From Shewanella sp. MBTL60-112-B2 (GTDB lineage: Bacteria > Pseudomonadota > Gammaproteobacteria > Enterobacterales > Shewanellaceae), in NCBI RefSeq assembly GCF_019655055.1, contig NZ_BPFA01000012.1, positions 1 through 64,000 of the forward strand: a stretch of DNA of 64,000 nucleotides, in the 5' to 3' direction. Numbering within the stretch: position 1 is the stretch's first letter; each line of letters starts with the position of its first letter. The notes under the pieces were generated by a model. That model was not told where the DNA came from. It did no database searches and was given only the letters and a program-made list of their open reading frames with translations. The position numbers and the translations under genes were made by a program. Below are positions 37,840 through 47,196 of this stretch, in pieces.

Positions 37840-38290
37840 TCTGTTTTTTAATTGACTAAAGTTAATGGCAGTTGATTAATAGATGAAAGTGTACTCTAGC
37901 GTTCACATTTCGTCATGCAGATTCGGCCATAAAGATCAACGTACTTAGGGTTCAAGTGGACCCTCGATTTATCTATAGACTCTTAACCTAAGGATAGGTG
38001 TTAACTGCTTCAATATTTATTTAGACAAGAAGTTTCGCGTGTCACAGAGAGCATTCCGAGTCTAAAATCGATTGTAATAACTGCCGTATGTTTACATATG
38101 ACAATATGAAATAGTCAAAATAAAATATTAAGAGTTCACCGGCAGGTTAGGGTGAACTCTTAAATGTTAGCTAGTACACATGACAAAATAATTTAATGAT
38201 ATTTTAGTTAAAAGCTAATGAGTATCTGCAGTATTTTAAATTGTGTTATGTTAGAGCGATAACACGAAATAAAGAAGAGATTCATACTTT
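37840..38290. other. intergenic region with a 13-bp perfect inverted repeat
   Basis: TTAAGAGTTCACC (38128-38140) and GGTGAACTCTTAA (38151-38163) form a perfect stem with a ten-base loop. There is no T-run beyond TTAA. No gene is seen in the region. Confidence 0.6.
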
Positions 38291-38659
38291 ATGGAACACG
38301 CATCGACCTTATTGGTAGTACACAACCTTACTATTTCTAAAGCATTTTATGTTGATGTGCTGGGTTTAAAGATTGTGGAAGAATATGACGATAGCATCAT
38401 GCTTAGCTATGGCTTACACAATATATTCATGTTCCAAGGAACGATGCAGGCAACAGACTATGAACACGGCTACCACGCGAACTCATCCTTGGTGCTTACT
38501 GTGCATAACCTAGACGAGAAAATAGACGAGTTAAAATCAAAGGGAGTTGTGTTTATTCACAAGGCGCCAAATGAAAATAGATGGGGGCGTTATGCGGCCT
38601 TTTTCGATCCATCAGGCATAATCAATGAGTTAATGGAATTTGCTGATCATCGAAACTAA
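38291..38659 (+). CDS. VOC family (glyoxalase-like) protein
   Basis: A 122-residue single VOC domain with two beta-alpha-beta-beta-beta units: first unit STLLVVHNLTISKAFYVDVLGLKIVEEYD, second around SLVLTVHNLDEKIDELKSKGVVF and ending RYAAFFDPSGIINELMEF. The final Glu in the last strand is a possible metal ligand. Such proteins include glyoxalase I, resistance proteins and unknown members, so substrate is open. A remnant of another VOC gene follows directly. Confidence 0.85.
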   Translation: MEHASTLLVVHNLTISKAFYVDVLGLKIVEEYDDSIMLSYGLHNIFMFQGTMQATDYEHGYHANSSLVLTVHNLDEKIDELKSKGVVFIHKAPNENRWGRYAAFFDPSGIINELMEFADHRN

Positions 38660-38664
38660 TCCAA

Positions 38665-38805
38665 GCTAGAGTAATCATTAAGCTATACTCAGTCGAGCAT
38701 TTTGAACGCTGGGTCGTGATGCAAGCACCAACAGGTCATCAATTTTGCGTAGTGAATCCTCAAAGAAAAGACTTTAACGAATCGGGCAATGTTAATGTTT
38801 GGTAA
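38665..38805 (+). pseudogene. VOC-domain C-terminal remnant
   Basis: A frame without a start encodes the typical end of a glyoxalase-like protein: FERWVVMQAPTGHQFCVVNP, then QRKDFNESGNVNVW and stop. Only about 45 residues remain and the frame differs from the intact VOC gene upstream, so this is a decayed neighbour rather than its extension. Confidence 0.65.
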
Positions 38806-39420
38806 CAATTTAACTTACAGCCTCTAAAATGAAGCTAATAACAATAAAAATAGCATCTGATATATAAAGACTAACTCATGAAACCTAGCTCATGAAGGTT
38901 CATGAATTGAATAAATGGGTAAGGGCAGTAGTAAGGTGAGTTTTCACCTTAACGCTAACCCTTAGAGGGAAGTAATTTTCGTAAGCGCTTAATAACCTTG
39001 AACTAAGTTCTGAGTTAAACAAGCTCAAGGCTTTTAACAATAATAGCCTTGAGTGAAGTGAATTTAATAGCTCTGGCGCTTAAAGAAAGGTTGAAATTAA
39101 GCCACTGTCAGATATTGGTTTATATGCCTGTATGGCTAGTTAACCGTTTACTTAGTTTGGATGAGAAAGTTTGGTCGAAAAAATTCCATATGATGTCTCT
39201 AATGGCACAGTATGTTGAGCATTCCCCCTAGGACAAGATAACCGGCACCAAATCCAACCCAATAGCAACATTATGCAAGTCACATCGCGTTTTAGCCTGC
39301 ATGAAAAAGCTCTCTAGGTCAGCACTTGATAATCGTAAATCGTCGATGCTATGGTGGTTAATTGTTACCACTTTGTTGTGTCAGCTGTTATTTAACAGAT
39401 TGACTTAGGGTTCTATTTTT
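38806..39420. other. gene-less stretch
   Basis: No credible gene. A few short repeats containing CATGAA occur near 38876-38906. A 60-codon TTG-started frame at 39049-39231 has no support. Confidence 0.5.
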
Positions 39421-40536
39421 ATGTTTATTCACAAATGTGAACGTGTAGATGAAAGTCTTGCGATTCAATTTTCTAATAATAATGAAGCAAACTTCAGTTT
39501 ATTTTGGTTAAGAGATCACAGTACCGATCAGTCCAGCCTTAACCCAGATACATTACAACGAGATGTTGAAACCTTTTCCTTACCGACAGTGCCACAGGTA
39601 GAACAGTTCCAGATTATCAATAACGGCGCCCAAATACGCATTCATTGGCTAGATGGTGATCTAGTCAGCGAGTTTGATGCTAGCTTTCTTTTTAATATGG
39701 CCTGTACGCCAGTTAATGACCCCTCATATCAGTTATGGGCTAACGAGCTACAAAACCAAGTCCCAGATTTTGATTTTGAACAGGTAACCGCTAACGATGC
39801 TGCTTTTTTGCCAGTATTAGAAAGTATGGATCGGTATGGTTTAGTGACATTTTCAGGCATGCCTTCAAATATGGATGCGACTAAAAAGTTGCTCAATCAA
39901 GTCGGATATATCCGAGATACCGTATTTGGTAGTTTATGGGACTTTTCAAATAATGGCGCGCATAGTGACAGTGCCTATACCAGTGTGGGGATTGGCCTAC
40001 ATACCGACAGTACCTATACACTTGACCCGCCAGGCTTGCAGTTATTGCATTGTTTAGCTTTTGACGGCGAAGGAGCTTTCAACCAGTTTGCCGATGGCTT
40101 TAAAGTTGCTCAAACCATAAAAGATGAAGATCCTGCAGCTTATGAGACGCTAAAAAGAATTAAGGTACCTGCGCACTATATTGAGCCTGGCGTTCAATTG
40201 AGAGGCCAGCATGAGGTTGTGCGCGAAGATATTAATGGCCAGTTTGAACAAATTTGTTTTAATAACTTTGACCGCAGCCCATTTATGTTAAGTGCTAGTG
40301 AGCAAAAGGCTTTTTATCATGCTTATGGCCTGTTTCAGCAATTGATTAACGACCCTAAATATCAGGTGAGCTTTCAATTACGACCTGGACGTGCGGTATG
40401 GTTTGATAATTGGCGTGTTCTTCATGCGCGTAGCGCATTTAGCGGTTTCCGTCATCTTGCTGGCGGCTACACTAATCGAGAAGATTACATTAGTAAAAAG
40501 CTAACCTTAAAAGGGAAAACACCATGGCAGGAGTAA
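39421..40536 (+). CDS. Fe(II)/2-oxoglutarate dioxygenase, gamma-butyrobetaine/trimethyllysine hydroxylase-like
   Basis: A 371-residue dioxygenase with the two-domain plan of gamma-butyrobetaine hydroxylase (BBOX) and trimethyllysine hydroxylase (TMLH): an N-terminal DUF971-like domain (FWLRDHSTDQSSLNP near residue 28) and a C-terminal TauD/TfdA domain. Iron ligands are His194 and Asp196 in LHTDSTYTL and the distal His335 in WRVLHARSAF; Arg residues just after (RSAFSGFRHLAGGY) should bind 2-oxoglutarate. It overlaps by 13 bases a threonine-aldolase-like gene, and an amino acid permease gene follows. Hydroxylation of trimethyllysine followed by aldol cleavage would fit, but BBOX activity or another amino-acid substrate is possible. 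Confidence 0.87.
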   Translation: MFIHKCERVDESLAIQFSNNNEANFSLFWLRDHSTDQSSLNPDTLQRDVETFSLPTVPQVEQFQIINNGAQIRIHWLDGDLVSEFDASFLFNMACTPVNDPSYQLWANELQNQVPDFDFEQVTANDAAFLPVLESMDRYGLVTFSGMPSNMDATKKLLNQVGYIRDTVFGSLWDFSNNGAHSDSAYTSVGIGLHTDSTYTLDPPGLQLLHCLAFDGEGAFNQFADGFKVAQTIKDEDPAAYETLKRIKVPAHYIEPGVQLRGQHEVVREDINGQFEQICFNNFDRSPFMLSASEQKAFYHAYGLFQQLINDPKYQVSFQLRPGRAVWFDNWRVLHARSAFSGFRHLAGGYTNREDYISKKLTLKGKTPWQE

Positions 40537-41537
40537 TCGATTTACGCAGTGATACGGTTACTCAGCCCTGCCTGAACATGCGCGCGTTAATGACTGAAGC
40601 CCAAACAGGTGATGACGTTTACGGTGAAGATCCTAGTGTTAAGCAGCTTGAATCCTATGCAGCTGAATTACTCAATAAACAAGCTGCAGTTTTTTGTCCT
40701 TCAGGAACACAAAGCAACTTAATGGGGCTGCTGTCTCATTGTGGGCGAGGTGATGAATACATTGTTGGCAGCGCCGCACATACCTATCTTTACGAAGGCG
40801 GCGGCGCCGCGGTATTAGGCAGTATTCAGCCACAGCCATTAACGCTACAAGCTGATGCAAGCATGGATCTTTGTGAACTGGAAAAAGCCATTAAACCAAA
40901 AGATGTTCACTATGCCAGAACCAAGTTGATATGCCTGGAAAACACTCATGGTGGTCTTCCTTTACCTGACGGATATACTCAAGCCGTTAACGCGATAGCA
41001 CAGCGCCATGGCTTAAGCATGCATTTAGATGGTGCAAGATTATTTAATGCTGTTGTTGACGGTAACACCAGCGCAGCAGCCTTAACGGCAGATTTTGACA
41101 GTGTTTCAATCTGTTTATCAAAAGGCTTAGGAGCGCCTGTTGGCTCGTTACTCGTAGGCTCAAATAAGTTTATCGATGAAGCTAGGCACTGGCGAAAAAT
41201 GTTAGGTGGCGGTATGCGCCAAGCAGGAATGATTGCCGCTGCAGGCTTGTATGCCTTACAAAACAACATCAATCGTTTAAGTGATGATCACCGCCGAGCG
41301 AGCGAATTAGCAAGTGCGCTAGGCCAAATTGACGGTGTGAGTATCCCGTTAGGCCAGGCCAACACCAACATGTTATATGTGAGCGTTAGCCAAGCAATGA
41401 GAGAACGCCTTGCTGAGCGTGCAGCCAATTACAATATATTGCTGCCTTCAGGTGAGCAGATGCGTTTGGTCACACACTTAAATATTAATGATGATGACCT
41501 AAAAGCCATTATTGAATTATTTCAACAAGCGGCTTAA
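40524..41537 (+). CDS. low-specificity L-threonine aldolase family enzyme
   Basis: A 337-residue PLP-dependent fold-type I aldolase that cleaves beta-hydroxy amino acids to glycine and an aldehyde. The start MAGVIDLRSDTVTQP is the family hallmark. Lys200 in CLSKGLGAPVGS should bind PLP; HLDGARLFNA and the Asp upstream complete the site. The start lies inside the end of the dioxygenase gene with AAGGG upstream. Next to a TMLH-like hydroxylase it is a candidate hydroxytrimethyllysine aldolase; alternatively it is a general threonine aldolase (ltaE). Confidence 0.92.
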   Translation: MAGVIDLRSDTVTQPCLNMRALMTEAQTGDDVYGEDPSVKQLESYAAELLNKQAAVFCPSGTQSNLMGLLSHCGRGDEYIVGSAAHTYLYEGGGAAVLGSIQPQPLTLQADASMDLCELEKAIKPKDVHYARTKLICLENTHGGLPLPDGYTQAVNAIAQRHGLSMHLDGARLFNAVVDGNTSAAALTADFDSVSICLSKGLGAPVGSLLVGSNKFIDEARHWRKMLGGGMRQAGMIAAAGLYALQNNINRLSDDHRRASELASALGQIDGVSIPLGQANTNMLYVSVSQAMRERLAERAANYNILLPSGEQMRLVTHLNINDDDLKAIIELFQQAA

Positions 41538-41551
41538 CGCTAGGGCATCTA

Positions 41552-42913
41552 ATGACACAAAACAACACTTCACAGCCTCAAGACTATAGAGTCATGGGGT
41601 TTTGGCGAGTTTGGGCGCTAGCCGTAGGTTGCGCTATTGGTTCGGGGATCTTTATGATGCCGACACTATTAGCGCCTTATGGCATGTTGGGCTTGAGTAG
41701 CTGGTTAGTTGCTGGCGCAGGTACAGTGTTGATTGCACTGACATTCGCAAGGTTAGCCACCAGAATTCCTAAAACGGGCGGTTTGTACATCTATGCTGAT
41801 TCGGGTTTAGGGGCAATGGCCGGCTTTATTGTAGGCTGGTGCTATTGGATCTCCTGCTTAACAGCCGTGGCGAGTGTCGCCATTGCATTTATCAGTTATC
41901 TATCCGCTTATGTACCAATACTTGCAGAGCACAATCAAGCAGGGTTAATAGCATGTTTGGGCTTAATTTGGCTGATTATAGGCTTGAATATTCGCTCGGT
42001 TAAGGGCAGTAGCATCTTCCAAGTGATTACGACCATTTTAAAGATCGCACCCTTGTTAATACTGGCAGCATTAGGCTTAATTAACATGCAGCCAGAAATG
42101 CTACCCGAGTACAATCCGACGGAGTTATCACCGATTGCAGCAATCTCTGCTGCCACTATGTTGGTGATGTGGTCGTTTCTAGGAATAGAATCTGCCACCG
42201 TTCCTGCGGGTAATGTGATTCAACCTGAAAAGACGATTCCGCGAGCGATTATAGCCTCAGTACTGACTATTTTAGTTTTGTATATATTGGTGAGTTTAGC
42301 GGTGAATCTAACTGTGTCTACCAGTGAACTGAAAGATTCAACTGCGCCCTTTAAGCTAGCAGCTGAGCGGTTAATGGGACCTATTGGCGCAATAGTGGTG
42401 ACACTGGGTGCGTTATTATCGACGCTAGGGTCTTTAAATGCCAATACCTTAATGTGTGGACAGATGCCGATGGCCATCGCAACCAATGGCTTATTTCCAA
42501 AGCGCTTTAAGCGTTTATCTAAAAATGGTACGCCAACATTTGGTTTACTGGTATCGGGCGCAATTGTCTCTGTACTATTGATAATGAATTACACCAAAGG
42601 CTTGATCGGTGCATTCACATTTTTAGTGATGATGGCGACGTTAGCGACCTTAATGGCTTACACCTTATGTGCCATTGCTGAGTTCTACTTTTTAAAACAG
42701 GACAAACCATCGGCAGCACGGAACCGCGCCATCATTCTTGGCATTGGCACCTTTGTTTATAGTTTGTTTTGTATTTTGGGAGCAGGGCAGGAAATTGTCT
42801 TTTACTCTTTCTTCCTGATTTTGTTAGGTTTGCCTATATATGCTTTACAAAGAAAGCCCAAAACCATGTCAGAGTCAGAGACAAGTATAAATGAGGAGTT
42901 ACTGTCAGACTAA
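41552..42913 (+). CDS. APC family amino acid permease
   Basis: A 453-residue inner membrane transporter of the basic amino acid/polyamine antiporter group (AdiC/PotE-like), with about twelve helices. The motif GCAIGSGIFMMP in helix 1 and the GGLYIYADSGLGAMAGFIVGW segment (helices 2-3, split here) are typical. It starts 14 bases after the aldolase gene and is the last gene of the operon, so it probably imports or exchanges the substrate of the two enzymes. Confidence 0.9.
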   Translation: MTQNNTSQPQDYRVMGFWRVWALAVGCAIGSGIFMMPTLLAPYGMLGLSSWLVAGAGTVLIALTFARLATRIPKTGGLYIYADSGLGAMAGFIVGWCYWISCLTAVASVAIAFISYLSAYVPILAEHNQAGLIACLGLIWLIIGLNIRSVKGSSIFQVITTILKIAPLLILAALGLINMQPEMLPEYNPTELSPIAAISAATMLVMWSFLGIESATVPAGNVIQPEKTIPRAIIASVLTILVLYILVSLAVNLTVSTSELKDSTAPFKLAAERLMGPIGAIVVTLGALLSTLGSLNANTLMCGQMPMAIATNGLFPKRFKRLSKNGTPTFGLLVSGAIVSVLLIMNYTKGLIGAFTFLVMMATLATLMAYTLCAIAEFYFLKQDKPSAARNRAIILGIGTFVYSLFCILGAGQEIVFYSFFLILLGLPIYALQRKPKTMSESETSINEELLSD

Positions 42914-42981
42914 TTGAGTGCAGTACTCACTGATAGATAACTCTCATTTAAGCTATTCCATTATTGGCCAATGTTATGTTC

Positions 42982-43015
42982 AAGGCGCTACAGTTATTCT
43001 GTAGCGCCTTTTTGT
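42982..43015 (+). terminator. terminator of the dioxygenase-aldolase-permease operon
   Basis: AAGGCGCTACAG / CTGTAGCGCCTT stem followed by T-run. Confidence 0.9.
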
Positions 43016-44170
43016 TAGTTTAAACAACGGGATAATCCGATATCGTCAGGCCGTAAGCATTTTATCAAGCGTTCTAATGAAGACAGCTAATCTCCATAGA
43101 TTGGCAGTTACGGTTATTGATCTTAAATCATTTAGAACCGATGTAATTCAGAGCAAAGTAAGCAATCACAGAAGTCAGCATTAACAGAGCTTTGTTTTAA
43201 GCGTATCCAAACTATGCACAGAGCTTAAGCTATGCATATACTAATCACAGAACTAATCACCGAGTGAAACACAAAAGCATGCAGCAAAGAAGTCCTAAAA
43301 CGCTAAGCTATTGCAGCATCAAGTTTATCTACTGAACGAGATAAACTTGATGAGAATGTTTTGAACAGAATAGAAGTCATAACAAGCGGCTCGCTGAATT
43401 AGATTCACAAGCTTTAAGCCATAGCTAACAATGCCTGTACGATGTTATCTTTAGAATGTGTTTGCCAAAGCGTGGTTGCAAAATATTTTTTAACATAGTG
43501 ACTAAAAACACAAACTGACTGAGATTCTCAAATTAGGTGACAATTCCCAAAAGGTGGCAATTCCTACATCTATCCATAAACCCTATTTAACTTATATGCT
43601 TTAGATAGCTAGTTCACAATAAAAAATAATTCATTAATCCCTTGTTTAAATTGAAGTTATTACACAATTTTTAATTATGGTATTAACATAAAGTTCATGA
43701 AGTGGCATCTAGGGAGCAGTTAAGTCACGAATCTATCGCTAGTACTTCATGAACTAAATTCAGGAAGGGCGCGCATTAGTCATAATGCTGAAATATTAAA
43801 CATAAAGCCGGTGATAACTTCTTGGAACATTAGTTATACTTTTCATCATGTCGTGGTGAATTGAGATGAACCCTCACATTCACAACTGCATCTATATGGT
43901 TTTAAACTTTTAATTTGAGTACACCCAAAACCTTACATTAGTTAAATTAATCAGCTTCATTCTCTCTTACAATGAAATTTATTAACATTATATTGGCAAT
44001 GAGTTAATCCCCTTTCTTGGTGTCTTATATTGCTTCTCTAACATGTTGACTCACTTTTGCTGCAGTCCTCATTAGTACAATTAATCATTAATTTTGGGGT
44101 TATCAGAATTTGGTATATTTTAGTTGACCACTACAATGTAAATAAGTCTTCGGAGATGAAAGGTAAAAAA
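43016..44170. other. gene-less AT-rich stretch at the edge of the accessory region
   Basis: No credible gene in about 1.15 kb. AGTTCATGAAGT (43692-43703) and ACTTCATGAACT (43744-43755) are perfect 12-bp inverted repeats 40 bases apart. A short direct repeat CAATTCC lies near 43552-43573. Confidence 0.55.
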
Positions 44171-44398
44171 ATGAACTTACTTAAATTAAAAGATGTTCTT
44201 ACAATGTCAATCAATGATATAGAAGAACAGATAGGGATATTGGAGTACGAGTTAAAAAAGGAAACTACTCAGGACCACCTTGGACGGACAAGTTTAATCG
44301 ATGATAGTAAATATAAAGCAGTATTAGTGGTACTAGAGCAAGCTAAGGGATTGCATTTGGAGGGGAAAACACCTTCTGGTTTGAAGCATCCTCATTAG
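44171..44398 (+). CDS. small hypothetical protein
   Basis: A 75-residue soluble protein starting MNLLKLKDVLTMSINDIEEQ, with two predicted helices and a basic C-terminus. ATG 44171 has AAAGG six bases upstream; longer in-frame starts (44057) have no support. No family is recognised. Confidence 0.5.
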   Translation: MNLLKLKDVLTMSINDIEEQIGILEYELKKETTQDHLGRTSLIDDSKYKAVLVVLEQAKGLHLEGKTPSGLKHPH

Positions 44399-44949
44399 TG
44401 TTTAAAGTAATACGGTAATACCTGTAGTATCTCGTTACTCTCTTTACACTTGGATTTTATAAGCTAGCTTATCGCTAACTCACTTATGCCCATTAACGTG
44501 ACAGCAGGCTAGTTTAGTCAAGCTGAGTTGATGCTGGTTTACCATATAAAATCTTATGTGAACTACGACGCTTCAGCCGACTAAACACTGTTTCTTTCCT
44601 AGAATGAAACCCTATTCTGGGAACTTGTAATAAATAGCGTTTAGCAGGGTCTGTACAACCATAATTTTTCAAGCACTATCCTGAACAATTTCAGCACAAA
44701 ACGAGCACGCCCACACTTGTTTCAAAGGAAATTATCAATTAACATCAACCACTTAAGTTGCAGGCAGTTTAGGTAAGAGGTTTAGAAACTGAGCATGCGC
44801 GTCTCGACGGATGCACAATCAGCCAACGACTTATAAAGTTGATTAAATACAAATAATTAGCTATTCCCGTGCTATTGGTCTAATGTCCTAAACGCGCAGG
44901 GCATGTATACAAAGACCAGAATCGTCTCACAAAATGGAATTTTGAATCA
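44399..44949. other. gene-less stretch upstream of the 488-residue gene
   Basis: Nothing coding is seen. It should contain the promoter for the following pair of genes. Confidence 0.45.
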
Positions 44950-46416
44950 ATGGGAAGTTATATCTACGATTTTTTAAATGACTCACTCATCTTAGACACG
45001 AGTTTGATCAGTAGGGATTATCAAGGGATTTCTGAAAAACGTTTAGTTCAAGAGCTGTCTCGATACCGAACTTTTTCCATAATGCAAATCCCCTTTGTTT
45101 CATATGATATAAGGGATAACCAAGGCAAACTGAGTTCAACGGGGTCTGAATTTTTCGCAAATGATTTAATGCTTAAGCGTGCGGCTTTGTATATGGATCA
45201 AATCGTATTACCAGACCCAATTTTTCCTTTCACAATGCCTCCACATGAACAATCAGAAGTGTTTTCTCAAATGCTAGGTTTTAAGCAAGACGGGAGTATA
45301 GATCGCGTTAAATTAGCATTTTACGCAAATCAAATCATATCCTTACGCCCACTTGTAGCTGGAAACTATGTTAAGTTTTACCCACATTCTTACCATTCTG
45401 AACCTGCAATCCAGATTCCTGGTGGGTATTCTGAGGTAGGATTTGCTGATTTACTACCTGAGTCTATATCAAAATTTTTTAATCAACGTGCGAACGTTTC
45501 ATCTCTCGAAAAAATACCGAATGGGTATATGTTATGCGATGATTTATTTCCATGTCGTGGTATTGGCCTGAGTTTCGAGGGAGATTGTCGAGAAAACGTC
45601 GAAATATATAATCTTTTTGAGCAGGAGATTATATCGATGGACGACAATACTCGTACTATGCTGACTAAAATGGTTTTGCCTGATACGCCTCCAAAAGTTC
45701 GTGAATTTGATAATTGGGTTAGTCAGTCTATAAACAAAAGTGCTTACGAGTACTTTAAAAACACAGTTAACAATGTTTCCCTTGCTACTAGCTTAAATTC
45801 GTCTTACTCGAGTACCACTCAGCTTGAATCAGAATTACTCCGAAAGCATTTTTTTTCTGGTGATAAATCGATACAAGCTAATACATTTGACTCGGTAATG
45901 AAGATGGAACTACCATTTTTACAAGGTGTTAGTTCTCATGATCTTATGAGTATAAGACAAAATGATGGAGAAGAGTTTGCAAACTTTCGCCGCGAATTGG
46001 AAAGCTCGTTAAAAGAGCTTCGTTATGAAAAAGATCCTCTTATTATTAGGAGAAAAGTTGAAGATATTGAGCATGAAATATTTGAATCACAAGTTCAAAA
46101 AATCAACACAAAACTAAAAAACATTAAAAAAGTATCTTTTGCTGATTTAGGTATTGCAGCAGTAGGTTTATCGGCTAGTATCGCGACTTCAGGGGCTAGT
46201 CTTTTAGGTACTTTAGCCGCTCTAGCTCATGGCGCTAAAACTTATGGAGACTATCGCGAAAAAGTAACGGAAAATCCGGCGTTTTTTGCATGGAAACTCA
46301 AGAATAGTGCTAAACCTACATCTAGCCTCAATGCCGATAAGGTTATGCCTAAGTCAAGGACCATCTCTGGCATAACAGTTACTCACGGTGATTATGTAGT
46401 TACGCCTAAAGAATAA
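44950..46416 (+). CDS. hypothetical protein, 488 residues, accessory region
   Basis: I do not recognise the family. The protein is soluble over most of its length, mixed alpha/beta in the first 240 residues, then largely helical (about 290-385, with many Glu/Lys and Leu), and carries one hydrophobic segment near 400-425 (AAVGLSASIATSGASLLGTL). The N-terminal text (MGSYIYDFLNDSLILDTSLI) gives no known motif. The gene is AT-rich compared with the core genes and lies 62 bases before a gene with a nuclease-like signature, so both may belong to one module. A role in defence is a guess from context. Confidence 0.8.
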   Translation: MGSYIYDFLNDSLILDTSLISRDYQGISEKRLVQELSRYRTFSIMQIPFVSYDIRDNQGKLSSTGSEFFANDLMLKRAALYMDQIVLPDPIFPFTMPPHEQSEVFSQMLGFKQDGSIDRVKLAFYANQIISLRPLVAGNYVKFYPHSYHSEPAIQIPGGYSEVGFADLLPESISKFFNQRANVSSLEKIPNGYMLCDDLFPCRGIGLSFEGDCRENVEIYNLFEQEIISMDDNTRTMLTKMVLPDTPPKVREFDNWVSQSINKSAYEYFKNTVNNVSLATSLNSSYSSTTQLESELLRKHFFSGDKSIQANTFDSVMKMELPFLQGVSSHDLMSIRQNDGEEFANFRRELESSLKELRYEKDPLIIRRKVEDIEHEIFESQVQKINTKLKNIKKVSFADLGIAAVGLSASIATSGASLLGTLAALAHGAKTYGDYREKVTENPAFFAWKLKNSAKPTSSLNADKVMPKSRTISGITVTHGDYVVTPKE

Positions 46417-46478
46417 ATCCAAGTGACGCCTACGGCACCTGATTTTGGCGTTATAAACCTGAATAAATAGAGCAATAC

Positions 46479-47012
46479 ATGATTGAAAAGTTAAGAAATA
46501 TATTTTCAGAATCATTAGCTGAATTTGTTGTATCGCAGAATGCAAATATACAGGCCGGTATTTCGGAGCGAAATTTATGTGCCCGGTTGGCGATGATACT
46601 AGAACCCAAAGCTCATGAAGCTGGGTTAACTGAATATTTTGCAGATACTGAATATAATCGAAATCGTGGCAGAGTAAAGACTATTCTCGATAGAAATGCT
46701 GTTATTGTCCGAATTTGCTGTGACTTATTATTACATAGCCGAGGTCAACTAGACGCCGATAACCTCATAGCGGTTGAAATGAAGAAGGCTGAACGCCCTG
46801 CGATAGAAGAAGATGAAGATTGTGAGCGCCTAAGGATTATGACGAAATCGAATTATGATGATGTTATAATTTTAGAAGGTGAGCTTAAACCTCGGCATGT
46901 ATGTGGTTACAAACTGGGTTATTTTTTATGGATAGATGCAGAACGTAGAACTTACAGACTAAAAGAGTTTGCCAACGGTGAATTTGTCTCTGAGGAAATT
47001 TTCCAGTTTTAA
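46479..47012 (+). CDS. hypothetical protein with PD-(D/E)XK-like signature
   Basis: A 177-residue protein with a pattern of small restriction-endonuclease-fold proteins: an N-terminal helix with SERNLCARLAMILEP (possible conserved Glu), a YNRNRGR segment, then ICCDLLLHSRG (Asp) and, after a short turn, LIAVEMKKAE, matching D-x(n)-(E)xK. The fold assignment is from the motif only. Similar proteins occur in variable regions of many bacteria, with unknown function. It follows the 488-residue gene on the same strand. Confidence 0.7.
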   Translation: MIEKLRNIFSESLAEFVVSQNANIQAGISERNLCARLAMILEPKAHEAGLTEYFADTEYNRNRGRVKTILDRNAVIVRICCDLLLHSRGQLDADNLIAVEMKKAERPAIEEDEDCERLRIMTKSNYDDVIILEGELKPRHVCGYKLGYFLWIDAERRTYRLKEFANGEFVSEEIFQF

Positions 47013-47196
47013 CTCGAACAAATGAAGGGTAGGTCGTGCGCAGTCGAGTCCTTATCCAAAGAACAAGTGTTATTGCATATCACATTGCCATACTTATCCT
47101 AATGCCAATAGTCATTTCCAGAGCTTTAGCTCTAACGTATATTTGTCCAACAAAATTTAGAGTGTAGCCATTTATTGTATGGCTACGAGTTCTAAT

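Noticed and set aside
39049-39231. 60-codon frame before the dioxygenase gene
   Set aside because: TTG start, no ribosome site, no recognisable protein pattern.
46417-46478. attC-like hairpin between the 488-residue and nuclease-like genes
   Set aside because: Only a short ACGCC/GGCGT stem is present and the left-end TAAC box is missing.
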